Below, one piece after another: positions 1-12,069 of a stretch of DNA of 64,000 nucleotides (position 1 is the stretch's first letter; every line of letters starts with the position of its first letter). Source of the stretch: Carallia brachiata (Eukaryota; Streptophyta; Magnoliopsida; Malpighiales; Rhizophoraceae); contig JADCRB010000032.1 in assembly GCA_021464245.1 (NCBI GenBank), positions 1,290,025-1,354,024 on the forward strand. Reading direction: 5' to 3'. Made by a program: the position numbers and the translations under genes. The notes beneath the pieces are model-generated. The model did no database searches. It had not been told where the DNA came from and saw only the letters and a program-made list of their open reading frames with translations.

Positions 1-624
1 AAAAAAGTGATTATCTTCACTTTTAGGATTCCTATTTTTTCTAATTGTTGGCTGTAAAAGCACAATAGCATGGGAGTCATTCTAGCCTTTCTTGTAGAAT
101 TTAAGCCTTTTGATGGGAACGGTTGTAACGGATTTATTCTTCCATGTGTTTTGAAGACCAATTCGATGGTCGAGTGTGACTCATAAGTTGCAGAATAGCC
201 AAAAATGCAGCTTAAAAAAGGCATCAACATATTTCTCAGCATCATTGCTTATCATGTGAATTGTACATGGCCATTTTGGAATGCTTGTTTTGAATTCAAA
301 TAACTAAATTTAGCGTTTGGGACAGTTGTAGTGATAAAAGTCTTACTTTTTGAGAATATGCTTTGTGGGATGTCTCGCCTTCTAAGTCTTTTATTCCACC
401 AGAAACATGGTGCATAATGAACAGACAATAACGGAACATTGATGTTGAATACTTTCTAAATCTGTTATCGGTCATGATGAATCGATATGATATGATATTC
501 CTAAAGTTCGTGGTTGAAGCTGAAGTACTTTATGCTAAAAGTGTTGATTACATTTGAAACTAACATACAATGAATTAGTTACTTTCTAAAAGGAAGTCAG
601 CGTCTTACGAACTCTGTTTCACAG
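1..624 (+). other. Intron of the OPT gene (copy 1)
   Basis: The window opens inside the OPT gene. No OPT-family coding motif is visible in any frame here. A pyrimidine-containing acceptor ending in CAG at 621-624 leads straight into coding sequence that matches the middle of OPT transporters, so this stretch is read as the 3' part of an intron. The upstream exons lie outside the window. Confidence 0.6.
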
Positions 625-2608
625 AGCACTTCACGAAAAGGAATCCACAAAGAAAGGCCTGACTCGGATGCAATTCTTCCTTGTTGCAATGACAGCAAGC
701 TTTGCCTATTATGCACTTCCTGGATACTTGTTCCCAATCCTGACTTTTTTCTCTTGGGTCTGCTGGGTATGGCCTCACAGCATCAAAGCTCAACAAATAG
801 GGTCAGGCTACCATGGGCTTGGTGTTGGTGCCTTCACCCTTGACTGGGCTGGAATTACAGCTTATCATGGAAGCCCCCTTGTGACACCATGGTTTTCTAT
901 TCTCAATGTTGGGATTGGTTTTTTCATTTTTATATACATAATAGTCCCAATTTGTTATTGGAATACAATACCTTCGATGCTCGGAAGTTTCCAATATTTT
1001 CTAATCAGCTGTTTACAGCTAGTGGACAAAAATATGATACCACAAAAATCTTGACCCCACGATATGAACTTGATGTTCAAGCTTATAATAGTTATGGGAA
1101 GCTCTATCTAAGCCCTTTGTTTGCCCTGTCGATCGGATCCGGTTTTGCAAGATTTACAGCTACTCTAACTCACGTGGCATTGTTTCATGGAAGGTAGGCT
1201 GCTTTCCACCTTCAAGTTCCATATAATGGTAATGTGTTATGACAAGTTTCCATATTTGAGGACGAAGATCACCCTTTGATTGGAATCTTGATCAATCACA
1301 TTTTGATCTGTTTCATCGTCCAGTGATATTTGGAGGCAAAGCAAATCTGCAATGAAGAGCGTGAAATTGGATGTTCATGCAAAATTAATGAAAAGTTACA
1401 AGCAAGTGCCTGGATGTTGGTTCTACATTCTACTAGTAGGGAGCATTGTCTTGTCTTTATTGATGTCTTTCGTGTGGAAAGAAGATGTGCAGCTGCCATG
1501 GTGGGGCATGATCTTTGCCTTTGGACTGGCTTTTATTGTTACCCTTCCAATTGGAGTCATTCAAGCAACTACCAACCAGGTAATGCAGCCAAGACTCTAG
1601 TTTCCAAGTTTTGTTTTTCAGCCTCTTTTGTGTCATTTTGGACTCAGGAAACTACTTGTGATGTTGACCCAAAATGAGAAATTGAAAGCGCCATGGAACT
1701 CATAGTTTGTGTGTGTCCACATTGCAGCAACCCGGATATGACATAATAGCACAGTTCATTATTGGATATGTCCTACCAGGGAAACCAATTGCAAACCTTC
1801 TTTTCAAGATTTATGGACGAATCAGCACAATTCATGCTCTTTCATTCTTATCTGACCTCAAACTCGGGCATTACATGAAAATTCCACCTCGGTGCATGTA
1901 TGTAGCTCAGGTATTGCTGCTAAGAAATTCATCCAATATGGCAATGCCCCCACCAATTCATTTGCAGAGTATGAATTAATGGAGACTTTTTTTTTTTCGT
2001 TTTTTTCCTTTCAGCTGGTTGGAACATTAGTTGCTGGAGTGGTCAATCTTGCTGTTGCTTGGTGGATGTTGGAGAGCATTGATAACATCTGCGATGTAGA
2101 GGCTCTTCACCCCGAAAGCCCTTGGACATGTCCAAAATACCGAGTTACTTTTGATGCTTCTGTGATTTGGGGGCTCATCGGACCAAGAAGGATGTTTGGA
2201 CCCGGAGGGATGTACCATAACTTGGTATGGTTATTTCTCATTGGAGCTTTCTTGCCGGTACCTGTTTGGATATTGAGCAAAATGTTCCCAGAAAAGAAAT
2301 GGATTCCATTGATAAACATACCAGTCATATCTTATGGCTTTGCTGGAATGCCGCCTGCAACTCCCACAAACATAGCAAGCTGGCTCATAAGTGGAACCAT
2401 CTTCAACTACTTTGTTTTCCGCTACCACAAACGCTGGTGGCAGAAATACAATTACGTTCTTTCTGCAGCATTGGATGCTGGTACGGCTTTCATGGGCGTC
2501 CTGTTATTTTTCGCTCTGCAAAACGAGAACAAAAATTTGAAGTGGTGGGGCACAGATATTGATCACTGTCCTCTCGCGACATGTCCGACGGCCTGGTATC
2601 AAGGTTAA
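625..2608 (+). pseudogene. Oligopeptide transporter (OPT family), 3' exons, frameshifted copy 1
   Basis: OPT proteins are plasma-membrane proton-coupled carriers of small peptides and related substrates. Exons read as 625-1193, 1324-1579, 1728-1910 and 2015-2608, all with GT-AG introns. Family motifs include SFAYYALPGYLFP, IGSGYHGLGVGAFTLDW, NQPGYDIIAQFIIGYVLPG, SFLSDLKLGHYMKIPPR and MPPATPTNIASW, with many hydrophobic membrane segments. Two lesions are visible. Near 961-963 one base is missing, so frame 1 hits a stop at 1054 while the family sequence (NTFDARKFPIF) continues in the next frame. At about 2587 two bases are missing relative to copy 2 (62547-63178), so the usual C-terminus ending in a GCP motif becomes WYQG and a stop at 2606-2608. 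The first lesion could be an assembly error; the second is supported by the paralogue. Most like the plant OPT1-5 group. Exons 5' of the window are unseen. Confidence 0.82.
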
Positions 2609-3569
2609 AGGATGTCCCTTGTTTACATAGCCATGAAGCCATTTACAAGGCAGAGCTGGTTTAGTCCTAATGTTGGGTGGGGGAACCATATAGAGCAAGG
2701 ACTAGAGTGTTAAATTTACCAATTTGCTTTGCATATCTGTGTATTGTTTCTATTTGTGTGTAATGCTGACGGCCTTCCATTTGGTGCCCCCTTCAGTGGT
2801 TAATTTCCTATACTTGCATAGTTGCTTGCTACAAAGCTGTTACTAATCTAGGAGTGTCTTCTTGGTTTTCACTTAAGCAGCAAATAAATAGCGATCCTAA
2901 GTACTTTAACAGTAAAAAAGGTAAAAGGGCATGCCTTCTTATTGAACACCTTCATTGCTGAAATTAAGAGTTCAGTTATTATATTATTAGAGGGTGTGGC
3001 TGGTGGTGTCCTTTCATTTTCTTATTGTAACATGATTGCGACGACTGAATGATCGTTTTCATTTCAACTGCAAAGCTAATGTCCTGCTTTAGACGACTTG
3101 GGCGTGGTGTGAAATTTCAACAGAAGAGTTTACTACGGCCAATTGAATGAGAAGTTTCCTTTCAATGAAAGAGCTGTTGTAAAGTCAAGATGTCCATTTC
3201 CAATCAATTCACAATTAGATATCGGATTTCTTTATGTGTACCTAGGATTTTGATACATGGGGGAGGAGGTCCTTTTTAAAATAGAAAAATTGTCACAAAA
3301 ATCTCGTCTCTTTAAAATAAAGAGAGATGAACTTCTTATTTAATACTCTCGTTTGTTTAATTTTTTTGTATTAATATTATGTCCAACGTAATTCACAGTT
3401 GAACAGTATGCAGAATATTTTTTCGTTATAGGTGATCCAGCGAGGCATAAAAAACACACTTTTCGCATCCTTTGTCTTAAAGATCAGCATCGTGTCATTT
3501 CCTTGACTTTGTAAACGAGTGGAACCTAATCAAGCCTGCACAAGAATGAAAGGAACAGTATTACCCAGA
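2609..3569 (+). repeat. OPT 3' flank, duplicated again at 63160-64000
   Basis: The 3' UTR and downstream DNA of OPT copy 1. Nearly the same sequence follows OPT copy 2 at the far end of the window in the same order and orientation, up to the last base of the window. Copy 2 lacks roughly 95 bases present here (about 2835-2930). The shared tail shows that a genomic segment was duplicated, not a processed transcript. Confidence 0.85.
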
Positions 3570-5300
3570 TTCTCTTTTCTTTCTTTCCTTTTTTTTTTTT
3601 CTCTCTCTGTTTTCGACATAAATGATTTTACTCTTTGTAACACTCTTAAATATGGGGTTTTCTTTATCTCATTAGCCGAATAAATGTCATCTCTTAAAAA
3701 TGCAAAGTATGATTTTTCCGTTGTGGGTATTTTTGTGAACTTCTCAAGCAATTGGTTTAGAAATGCCTTTTTCTTAGGACCAAAGAAAAAAATAAAAGAA
3801 AAGCCTTTTTCTTTTCCCGTTTTGCCGCCAGACACAGTTGCTTAATTTTCACGCACACTGAATCCTTGTGCTGCTAGGATTTTAATTTTTAGGGAGGTTT
3901 TTAGGTCGGCAACAACTAGCTGTTACTAATTAAAAATTCCGTCAAATAGCCGCCACAAGCCAAGCATAACATTAGTCAGCACCTGTAGGATGTTTAATTT
4001 GACATAATTTTATAAAATAAGTGAAATTTAACTACGTAAAGAAATAAAATAATTTTATATAATATAAAGTCATAAATTTTTATACATAATAAACACTGTC
4101 ACCCGCACTACGGATCACTCAGCCACTATTAACAATCAATGAAGACCCTTTTGTTCTTTTTGGCCCCCCAAGTAAACACACAATTTTATTGATACTTTGT
4201 CTCTTTTGAGTCCTCAGAATCACAGAGCCATCCATCTCCACTTTGCCACACCAATTTCGCTTGTGGGTTTTCTTTTTCTTCCAGGCGATTGTTTTTCAAT
4301 ATCTATGATTCCATGTTTTTTCTCCTCAAAAAAAAAAAAAAAAAGATTCCATGTTTCCACAAAAATGTCTCTTTTATCTCATCTTTCTTGCCGCTTGCTG
4401 GCAATGACTTGCTGTGATTTACATCTGTAACCTTTCAGTAGTGATTAGACTGTTTCCAATTTCCCTTTCCCGAGATCCATCCAGATGAAGTCATAGCTGG
4501 GAAATTCTTTTTTTTTTTTTTTTGGTAGTACATAACTTTGCATTTGCTTTCAGTTTGTTAGATGAAAATGAAATTTTCCAAGCTGGAGATGTTGCGACCA
4601 TAAAGATCAAATCTGTCTTGAGGAATTGAATATCTCGAAACCCTGTTTGTGTTTGTTATTGTCACTTTTTTATTTTTATTTTTTTTTCTATGGACTTGAC
4701 AGTTATAATTTTCCGTGATAATTCGTCTCGATAGCTATTAATATTTTCCGTGATAATTCGTCTCGATAGCTATTAATGGCGTAACCGTAATTGAATGACA
4801 CTTATCTTTGTCCCCTTTTTCTGGAAGTTGAAACATACTATCTCTGTAAGCACTATCTTATGCTTTGTTGTTGCTTTTTTATTTTCACCAATATCGTCCT
4901 CCTTTCCTCTTACTCAATCACCATGTACTTCTTCGTCGTTATTATACAATTTCTAGATATCGTATTTTGCTTAACTCTACAACTCTACAACTACAGACAA
5001 ATGGAAGTTTTTTGTTTTTTTTTTGGTCTATAGAGGAGATGGTAACTCATTAATGAAAAAAGGACAACTGAGAGAGAAAACTGAAGTTTAAATTCTAAAC
5101 CTCTCAAGGCACACACCTTTAACTATTTCAACTACAGTGCATCCTTAAAGAAATGGAAGTTTATCTTATGAGAAAGCTGCTTACTTCACTAGATAACAAA
5201 AACCCCCAGCATCCTCACCCTAAATTTGGGGAATCTGGCAAGGAAAAGCCCAGCCTTTTCGGGATAGACAGCGACAAAGAAGTGTGGTGCATTGTCCTTT
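3570..5300. other. Intergenic, low complexity
   Basis: No gene recognised. The stretch is AT-rich, with poly-A and poly-T runs near 4328 and 4509. Short open frames here encode low-complexity peptides without family resemblance. Confidence 0.6.
4708..4777. repeat. 35-bp perfect tandem duplication
   Basis: Two directly adjacent identical 35-base units, 4708-4742 and 4743-4777, each starting ATTTTCCGTGATAATTCGTC. The absence of any difference suggests a recent slippage or repair event. Confidence 0.9.
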
Positions 5301-5749
5301 CGCCCATATATTTCCAAAAATTGTAAAGTTCTACCAGGTCATATAAAAAGTAAGGTCATTTGAAAGAATTCTAAAATCCAATCAATCCTTTGGGAATACA
5401 GCATAGAGATGCCATGATTGCAGTTTAAGATTCCAGTGTGGAAAATGTAAGCTCTTTTAGCCCCATATAATTTGCAAAGAAGGATAAAGTCTACAATGCA
5501 GAGCAACATTGTAAGCTTCATCTATGCTCAATGTCATCACAGATGAACAACTAGGCCCTTGGATGGAAAGAAGCAAATGTTTTGCTCGATCAACAGCCAA
5601 CAAGCATTTGCATTGAGTGAAATATAAATGTACTAAGTTCTTACAGAACAACTACGTGAGCTCTCAATAAAGCCACAGGCAAAGCTTTTACCTTTCAGTA
5701 GTTATACGGACTACATTTAGGGACCATCAGCTCAAACCCCGCCGAATTA

Positions 5750-8386
5750 TTACCTCTGCAAGGACTTATAAAGCACCACAGTTACGTACTTGGCTAAAAA
5801 TCGATGTGTTGAACCAAGTGCCACCACTGCAGGGCCACTCTTTCCCTTTTGCATGTACAGATGATTAAGAACTACATGTTGAGGTCTTGGCAAGGGAGGT
5901 AGAATCTCCATGTGGAATGATGGCATATTGAGCAACGTCAGTTGTAAATGTGGAGGAACTAATGGTGGCTCCTTCGCAAAATCCTCGTTTCCCAGTTGTG
6001 AATTGGCATAGCTTGAAATAGGGGACTGAGGTGGTTCAAAACTAGATATGCTTTCCAGGTCTTCTGGAACATAGTCCTACACCAAACATGTAGTAATTTT
6101 CCCATTAGAAAATCCTGTAATCCAGAATAACTTAAGATGCAGAAATAGAAAAAGAGAAAGACAAATACATGTAAGTGGGCAAACCCAATGATAACTAAAT
6201 GCGTGCTCATAAGCAAGTTATTAGTTCTAATATAAGAACGAACTAGCTACTCGCATAACTACATTAAAAAAGGCATCTCTCCCAATGCATGAAGCTCCTA
6301 CTCTGTGGGGTGTAGGAAAGGGTCAAATGTATGCAACGGTAACCATGATTTTATGGAAAGCTAATTTTGCGACTTGAAACTATAACTTCCAAATCATAAT
6401 AGAGCAATCTTGTCATGACACCAAAAATCGCCTTTCAATTTGTATAACTGGATTGACTAGTCAAAATTATAGTATGCTGTCAACTCTCTTTGCCGAGGAC
6501 AACGACAAAAATTTTAAAACTTGTAACTTTATCATCTTATATGACGCTTGATTTTGCGCATCATTATAAGTGTCATATCGATATAAGGTTGTAGAGTCCA
6601 ACTGTAACCAACCTTGAGAAGTGCTATTCAAAATTAATCAAGAAGCAGATTATGGATTGTTCAAAAATGTTAGCAAAAAATTATGCATCCAGTTGCTAAA
6701 TTGGTAATGCAGACTAGGGTAAGATAGAGTGGCATTGACTTTTCATAAAGCACAGCAGCTACATCAAACTTCCTCATGGATTTTAGCAGTCACAAATTAT
6801 GAGAACAGGTATTTGAAAACAAGAAAAAAATACATGGGGAAGATTGGTTTTGCCACAGGGTGCAATTCTGGAATTTTAGATTCTATTCCAAATTAATGGG
6901 ATAATCTAGAGAGCTCTGTCACGTGGGCTGGGAGAGGATGGAAAATTAACCTGCAAGTCCAAAATATTGTAAGCATTGCCAACATCATCTTGTGCCCACG
7001 GCAAATCAGGTACATGCCTCCTCTGCCCATCAACGATAAACCTGTATTGATATACACCTGATGGCAGCACTTTCATTATAGAGTAGTCTTTACCAGCTCT
7101 CTGCAAAGTAACTCTGATCAACAAAGTAAGCCAAATACACATTAGACATTAAGAATGCAGTATCCAAAGGTATAGAGACACAGAAGAAGAGGAAAATATA
7201 TATTGAAAACCTCGTTTTCCAGTTATCCCAAGATCCCTCCACAGCTACTTCCTTGCCACCGTAGCTCCACGTAATCATGGTTGGAATTCCTTGCTCGCTC
7301 CACATTTCTTCATGCCCTGCAGTAGTTTGCATCCAAGAAGGGCTTGGAATTTGAATCTCATCAGGCCTTTGCAATGGAATCGCTGGAACCTAGAAAGGAA
7401 AGACAACCAAACATTCAAATTGAAACCTTGTAGGTTTGGGACACATCACAATAAACAAAAGGCAAGTATGCCCAGTCAACGGAAACTTAAATGCGTCATG
7501 AAGTGATCGTGTCACTTTATAAAATGGAAATAGCGCTCAAGCATATGGAATTTCACTAAGAACATAACGGTCTTATTTATAATCTTGCATCTTCTTAAGC
7601 CGAACACTTCACGTGATTCCTTCATCATAAAAGCTAGACCTAAATCTTTTGACCACATATCATGCCCACTTGCCAGGTCAATATCCAAAGTTGAAGATCA
7701 TTACATGGGATTATATAAGCAAAAGCAATCACACCAATATCACCACTATGCAACGGAAGTAAAAAGTTCACTTCTCCACGAAGTAGCCAGTCAAGATATA
7801 TATTCTAGAATTCAAGGCTTTTAAAACACGACCACTAATTTCAACAACTAAAATTCATTCGTTATTGAACAACAACAAGAAAGACATATAACTAAGAACA
7901 AAATAATTCGCCAATTAATTGTGATATCCCAGAATCTTCAAACCCCATCAATTTTCCAAAGCAATCAACATAATCTTAATTGCACACACCTCCATTTGAT
8001 TCCATGTCACAATCAAACACGAAAATTCATGAATTCTCAAATGTGAATGATGGATTGTGGATCACAATCAATCAAGATCCAAAGTCCAACGATCCAAAGT
8101 GCAAAACTTTACACAACAAGATTTAAAGAAAAAGAAGAAAGGAAGGCGAAAGAAAAGGACAGACCTGAGGAGTGAACATTAGAGGCGACTGAGTGGCTCT
8201 TGGGCTATGAGGAGGCGATTGACCCATCAACTCAGGAGGTGGCGGCGCAGGATAGCTAGCGTGGGTCTCATCGGATGCAACCATACCCTCATTGCTCTCG
8301 CTGCCTGTTCCTCCACCTCCTCCACCATCCTCACCTGAAGGGCTATCAGGCCCATCTTCTTCTCCTCTTCCATTCACATTTCCCAT
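5750..8386 (-). CDS. SnRK1 regulatory subunit beta (AKINbeta type)
   Basis: Beta subunit of the plant SnRK1 (AMPK/SNF1-type) energy-sensing kinase. It bridges the catalytic alpha and gamma-type subunits and sets localisation. Exons (minus strand) are 8386-8165, 7389-7211, 7113-6951 and 6076-5750, giving 296 residues with every splice phase consistent. The N-terminus MGNVNGR has Gly2 in an N-myristoylation context, followed by an acidic, Gly- and Pro-rich linker. Residues about 105-185 form the AMPK-type glycogen-binding domain ([27 protein letters not shown]). The C-terminal 90 residues are the ASC/beta-interaction domain, ending [18 protein letters not shown]. Length fits AKINbeta1/2 proteins and the truncated beta3 type is excluded. 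The start is the only Met giving the myristoylation motif. It is divergent from the mitochondrial ACP gene. No lesion seen. Confidence 0.95.
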
Positions 8387-9479
8387 TATATTATATTTCT
8401 TGTGATCACTTTAAAACAAATATCTGTCAATCAAACCCTTCACTAACTCTCATAGCATCAGAAATTGATTGTTCATGATCTTACTCCTCCACAAACCTGA
8501 TTTATATTTACCTAAATACACCCATCCACCATTATTAGATTAAATTAACAACTACCCAAAAAGAAACTGGGCTTATAGATGGCAAAGATTGAAACTTTTG
8601 GGAAAAACTGAACATGGGTCATACACAGGACATCAAAATATTGGAATTAAAAGGATAAATTACATATGAATTGAAAAGAGGACTAAGGGGAGTGACCTAG
8701 TGGAAAGAGAAATTCTTTCTAATGAGTTGGGCAGATGGGAACTGAAACTGAATTGAAGGATATGCAAGGGATGGTGTGGTGGTGTGTTGTAGGAGGAGGA
8801 AGAGATTGGTGGTGGGCCAAATGAAGGCGAAAGAGCAGGGGCGTCTATGATGTTGGTATTGAAAGATTTAGCATTTAATAGGGATGGATGGTGGCCACGT
8901 CCTTGTCAAATTGCCCTTTTTTTTCCTGTGATTTTCCATGTAATTAAATAATTCTAGTTCTTTAGATGATAAATTTGGTTGGAACAGCAACAAAATTTGG
9001 TTGGAAAGCCTTTGGCTTTTTTCACCGCAAAAATTGAAATCTTTAAGCAATCGTACCAAATATTAATAATGAAATATCTTTTTTTACGGTGAGAATAAAT
9101 TAATTAAGTTTTTTTTTTACCTTATTTTAGTTATTAACTAAAAAATTTAGACACTCATGCACAAGTTTCATCCACTAAAAAATTGTCATTCAAAAATTAA
9201 GAAATTTATTTTTTTAACAAAGTTAAAAAAAAAATGAAGGTGTAATAACAAAAGAGTTTGTGGGATATAACCCAGATTTTATATATTTTTTTAATTTTTT
9301 GATGCCCTTTATTTTTCTTTTTATATCAAAACAATGGGCTTTTTTTTTTTTTTTTTTTTTTTTCTTTTATTAAACCAAGCATCTCGAACGCTGTCTCCCT
9401 CATCTCGTCTTCTTGTTTCTTATCAAGTCAACTTCTTCGCTCTGTCTGTGTGTGGCGCTTTACTTGGATAGTCCACAGG
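8387..9479. promoter_or_regulatory. Shared intergenic promoter region between SnRK1-beta (-) and mtACP (+)
   Basis: About 1 kb separates the SnRK1-beta start codon (reading left) from the presumed 5' UTR of the ACP gene (reading right). It must hold both core promoters plus 5' UTRs. It contains a CT/GA-rich stretch and a run of 23 or more T near 9341-9363. Individual boxes cannot be assigned with confidence. Confidence 0.5.
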
Positions 9480-10904
9480 TAAATCTCTTTATTGCACATC
9501 TCTCTCTCTTTCTTTCTCTCATCAGCATCACTTGATGATGATCGTTTAAGAGTTGTAATCCTTTGGGCATATTGCATATTCTCAGGGAGCTATGGATGCT
9601 GAAAAGCGTAGCAATCTCACGATAAAGTCTTGGTCTTTGTTAATGGGTCGCCTTTGTTTTGTTGATTTTCTTATTGGGTTTTGTATTACAGAGTATGTTT
9701 TCGCTACCCTCTATAGAACAATAAAGGCTTCATAAAAATTGTTGATAATATGCAGTCCTAGATCTTGCTTTTGGAGCTGTGAAGATTTCATAATGGTTGT
9801 TTGTAAAATTAAACTTTTGCTGAAGGCAAGGGTGTTGATTAGAGTAATAAAGTGGGGTTGTGAGGTGCCACCTCTATCCTTGTTTCAATAGTTGTGACAT
9901 AGCTTATTAAGATTGAGGTTTTGAAACCTTATATTAAAGGGGTACATTGTTTTTCCGAGAAAGTGAAACTCACATGCTTACTGCTAAGAAATGGTAGTTT
10001 TTAGGGCCTCTTTTTTTCCCCGATGGGCTTCTGTCAAAGGTTTAAGTGAATTTGTCAGTTCTTGGTGAATTTCGCATTTAATGTTTTTCCTGCTTGCAAG
10101 ATGATATTGTTGTGATTGGGATAGAGAACCATTGTTATGGGGTCCGGAGTGATTGTACTTCACGGGTTTTTCTGAATCTTTCTGGTAATCTGACAAGATT
10201 GTTTTGGGATTTATTGAACTTGTGTTACTTGTTAGTTCCCCCAAGCATTCTTTCTATGTTTGCCTATCTAAGTACTACTGTGAGTGATTAATTGCTTTTT
10301 TCTTATAAAAATAAAAAATAAAAAAATGAATGTGGTTGATCATTACTTGGCAAACCTGAATTTGAGACTTGTTCACTATGACAATGGACCATTCTGTTAT
10401 GGACCTTGAAGCTTACACATATTATGAATGCAATTACCGCCATTCTGTGCAACCTATTCTGATGTGGATATGTTCAGAAAGTGTTACCTTGGGATGATTT
10501 ACATGTTTGTTATACGCTGGATATATGTAAATAAATATGTAATTCTGGATTTTTTTTGTTGCACTGAATGAGTAAATCGTGGTTGGGTTGGCTTATGTTG
10601 ATGCATCAGTAAGCATACAACTTCGTGGTCTTTGTGACGCTTTTGTTTGCCACCAGGCCAGTAAACTTATTATAGCCTTTTCCATTTGTATATCATTTCT
10701 CTGTGCCCTACAGGACTCTTTATGACTACTTTGTGTATTAAACATGGCGGGGATTTTGTCATTGAGACTTTTTGCTTCTTTGAAAATTCGAAATGCAGAA
10801 TCTCTTTGCATTTGAGAGCAATTAATATTGTGAAATTTAGAGCATTTTAGCCTTCTTATATCAGATGATTCCTGCTTTCTTGATCTGAAACTTAACTTTT
10901 TCAG
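9480..10904 (+). other. Probable 5' UTR intron of the mtACP gene
   Basis: A GT donor follows CCACAG at about 9479, and a T-rich acceptor TTTTTCAG ends at 10904, eleven bases before the ACP start codon. No coding sequence of a known family is present between. Leader introns of this kind are common in plant housekeeping genes. This is inferred; transcript reads would settle it. Confidence 0.5.
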
Positions 10905-10915
10905 CTCATCCTACC

Positions 10916-11551
10916 ATGCAAAGCATAAGAAGCGCCATCTTGAGCCATGTCAGGCTAGGGGGTTCTACTGAACAATTTTCAGTCATTCAGAGGGGAAATG
11001 TATTCAAGCAACTGAATAGGCTGATGTGTGCATCCACAGTCACTGGCCATGATCAAATCATCGGTCGGGTGATAGAAGTGGTAAAGAAATTTGATAAAAT
11101 TGATGATGCCGCTAAGGTAATTAATTCATTCTCTTTACTGATTTGTTAATTAGCTCCATATTTTACACTGGTCCATCGTATTAATGAATTTAAATGGTGG
11201 GCCAGGCTTAATACATTAGTTAAAAAAAATTGCTTGGTATCAGATATTTGTCACTTTAGATCATCATTAAGAAAAAAAGGAAGCTTTACTTAGTTTCAGT
11301 TATCAGTCACTATGCCATCTGTCTCATGTAAAAGGTGATAAATTTAATATTGGTATAACTCAACTGCTGAACAGGTTACTGAAAAAGCTGACTTCCAGAA
11401 AGATTTGAGCCTGGACAGCTTGGACAGGGTGGAGCTTGTAATGGCTATTGAGCAGGAATTTTCCGTCGAAATCCCTGATGAGAAGGCAGATAAACTTACT
11501 TGCTGTGCTGATGTTGCAAAATACATAGCTGCTGGAGCTGAGCAGAAATAA
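10916..11551 (+). CDS. Mitochondrial acyl carrier protein
   Basis: Carries growing acyl chains on a phosphopantetheine arm for mitochondrial fatty-acid and lipoate synthesis; the same family supplies an accessory subunit of complex I. Exons 10916-11116 and 11375-11551 give 125 residues. Residues 1 to about 40 are basic, Ser-rich and poor in acids, as a mitochondrial presequence should be. The ACP fold follows, with helix I residues [15 protein letters not shown] and the prosthetic-group motif [17 protein letters not shown]; Ser82 is the attachment site. The end is typical ([16 protein letters not shown]). Length matches plant mtACPs; plastid ACPs have a different transit peptide. Intron phase 0, consensus sites, no lesions. 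Confidence 0.95.
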
Positions 11552-12069
11552 AGTAAAACCTGATTATCTACTGACAAGTTACAGCCTGGGGGCTCTTGTG
11601 GATTATTGTTGTGTTATTAGTCACCTGGTTTTCGGATCCGGGCACAATAAAAGCTAAATCCCAAGTAGTTATCTGTCGATAACTTATGCCTTGGGGGCTC
11701 TCGGATGTTAATGTGTCTATTAGGTTACCAATTCAAATCCATTCGTACTTTTGGTTTGCTTTGCGCTGCCTATTGTTATGACTGCCCCTGTAATTGTTAA
11801 AAGAATTTATGTACTAGGTATCTTTTCATTTCTGGATGGCAGATTTCTTTTATGAATGGTCCTCTGTGATTACACTCACTCAAAGATTGCTATGTGCATA
11901 TACAATTTGTACATGCAGGATGTAGAAACCATCGCTTTCTTTAGCCTTTTCGTATTGTTTTTCAACTGTGAGAATGAGATTGAACCCTTGTAACCCAATG
12001 CTTGTGACTGAAGCGCCATCTAGGTCACAGCCCGGCTTCTGTATCTCAATCCCCTTACGAACAGGGTAT
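11552..12069. other. 3' regions of two convergent genes
   Basis: The space between the stop of mtACP (+) and the stop of the Ole e 1-like gene (-). It holds both 3' UTRs. AATAAA at about 11647 is a candidate polyadenylation signal for mtACP. No further gene seen. Confidence 0.55.

Noticed and set aside
4197..5053. Overlapping hydrophobic open frames
   Set aside because: Composition reflects T-rich DNA, frames overlap each other, and no family motif or splice context is present.
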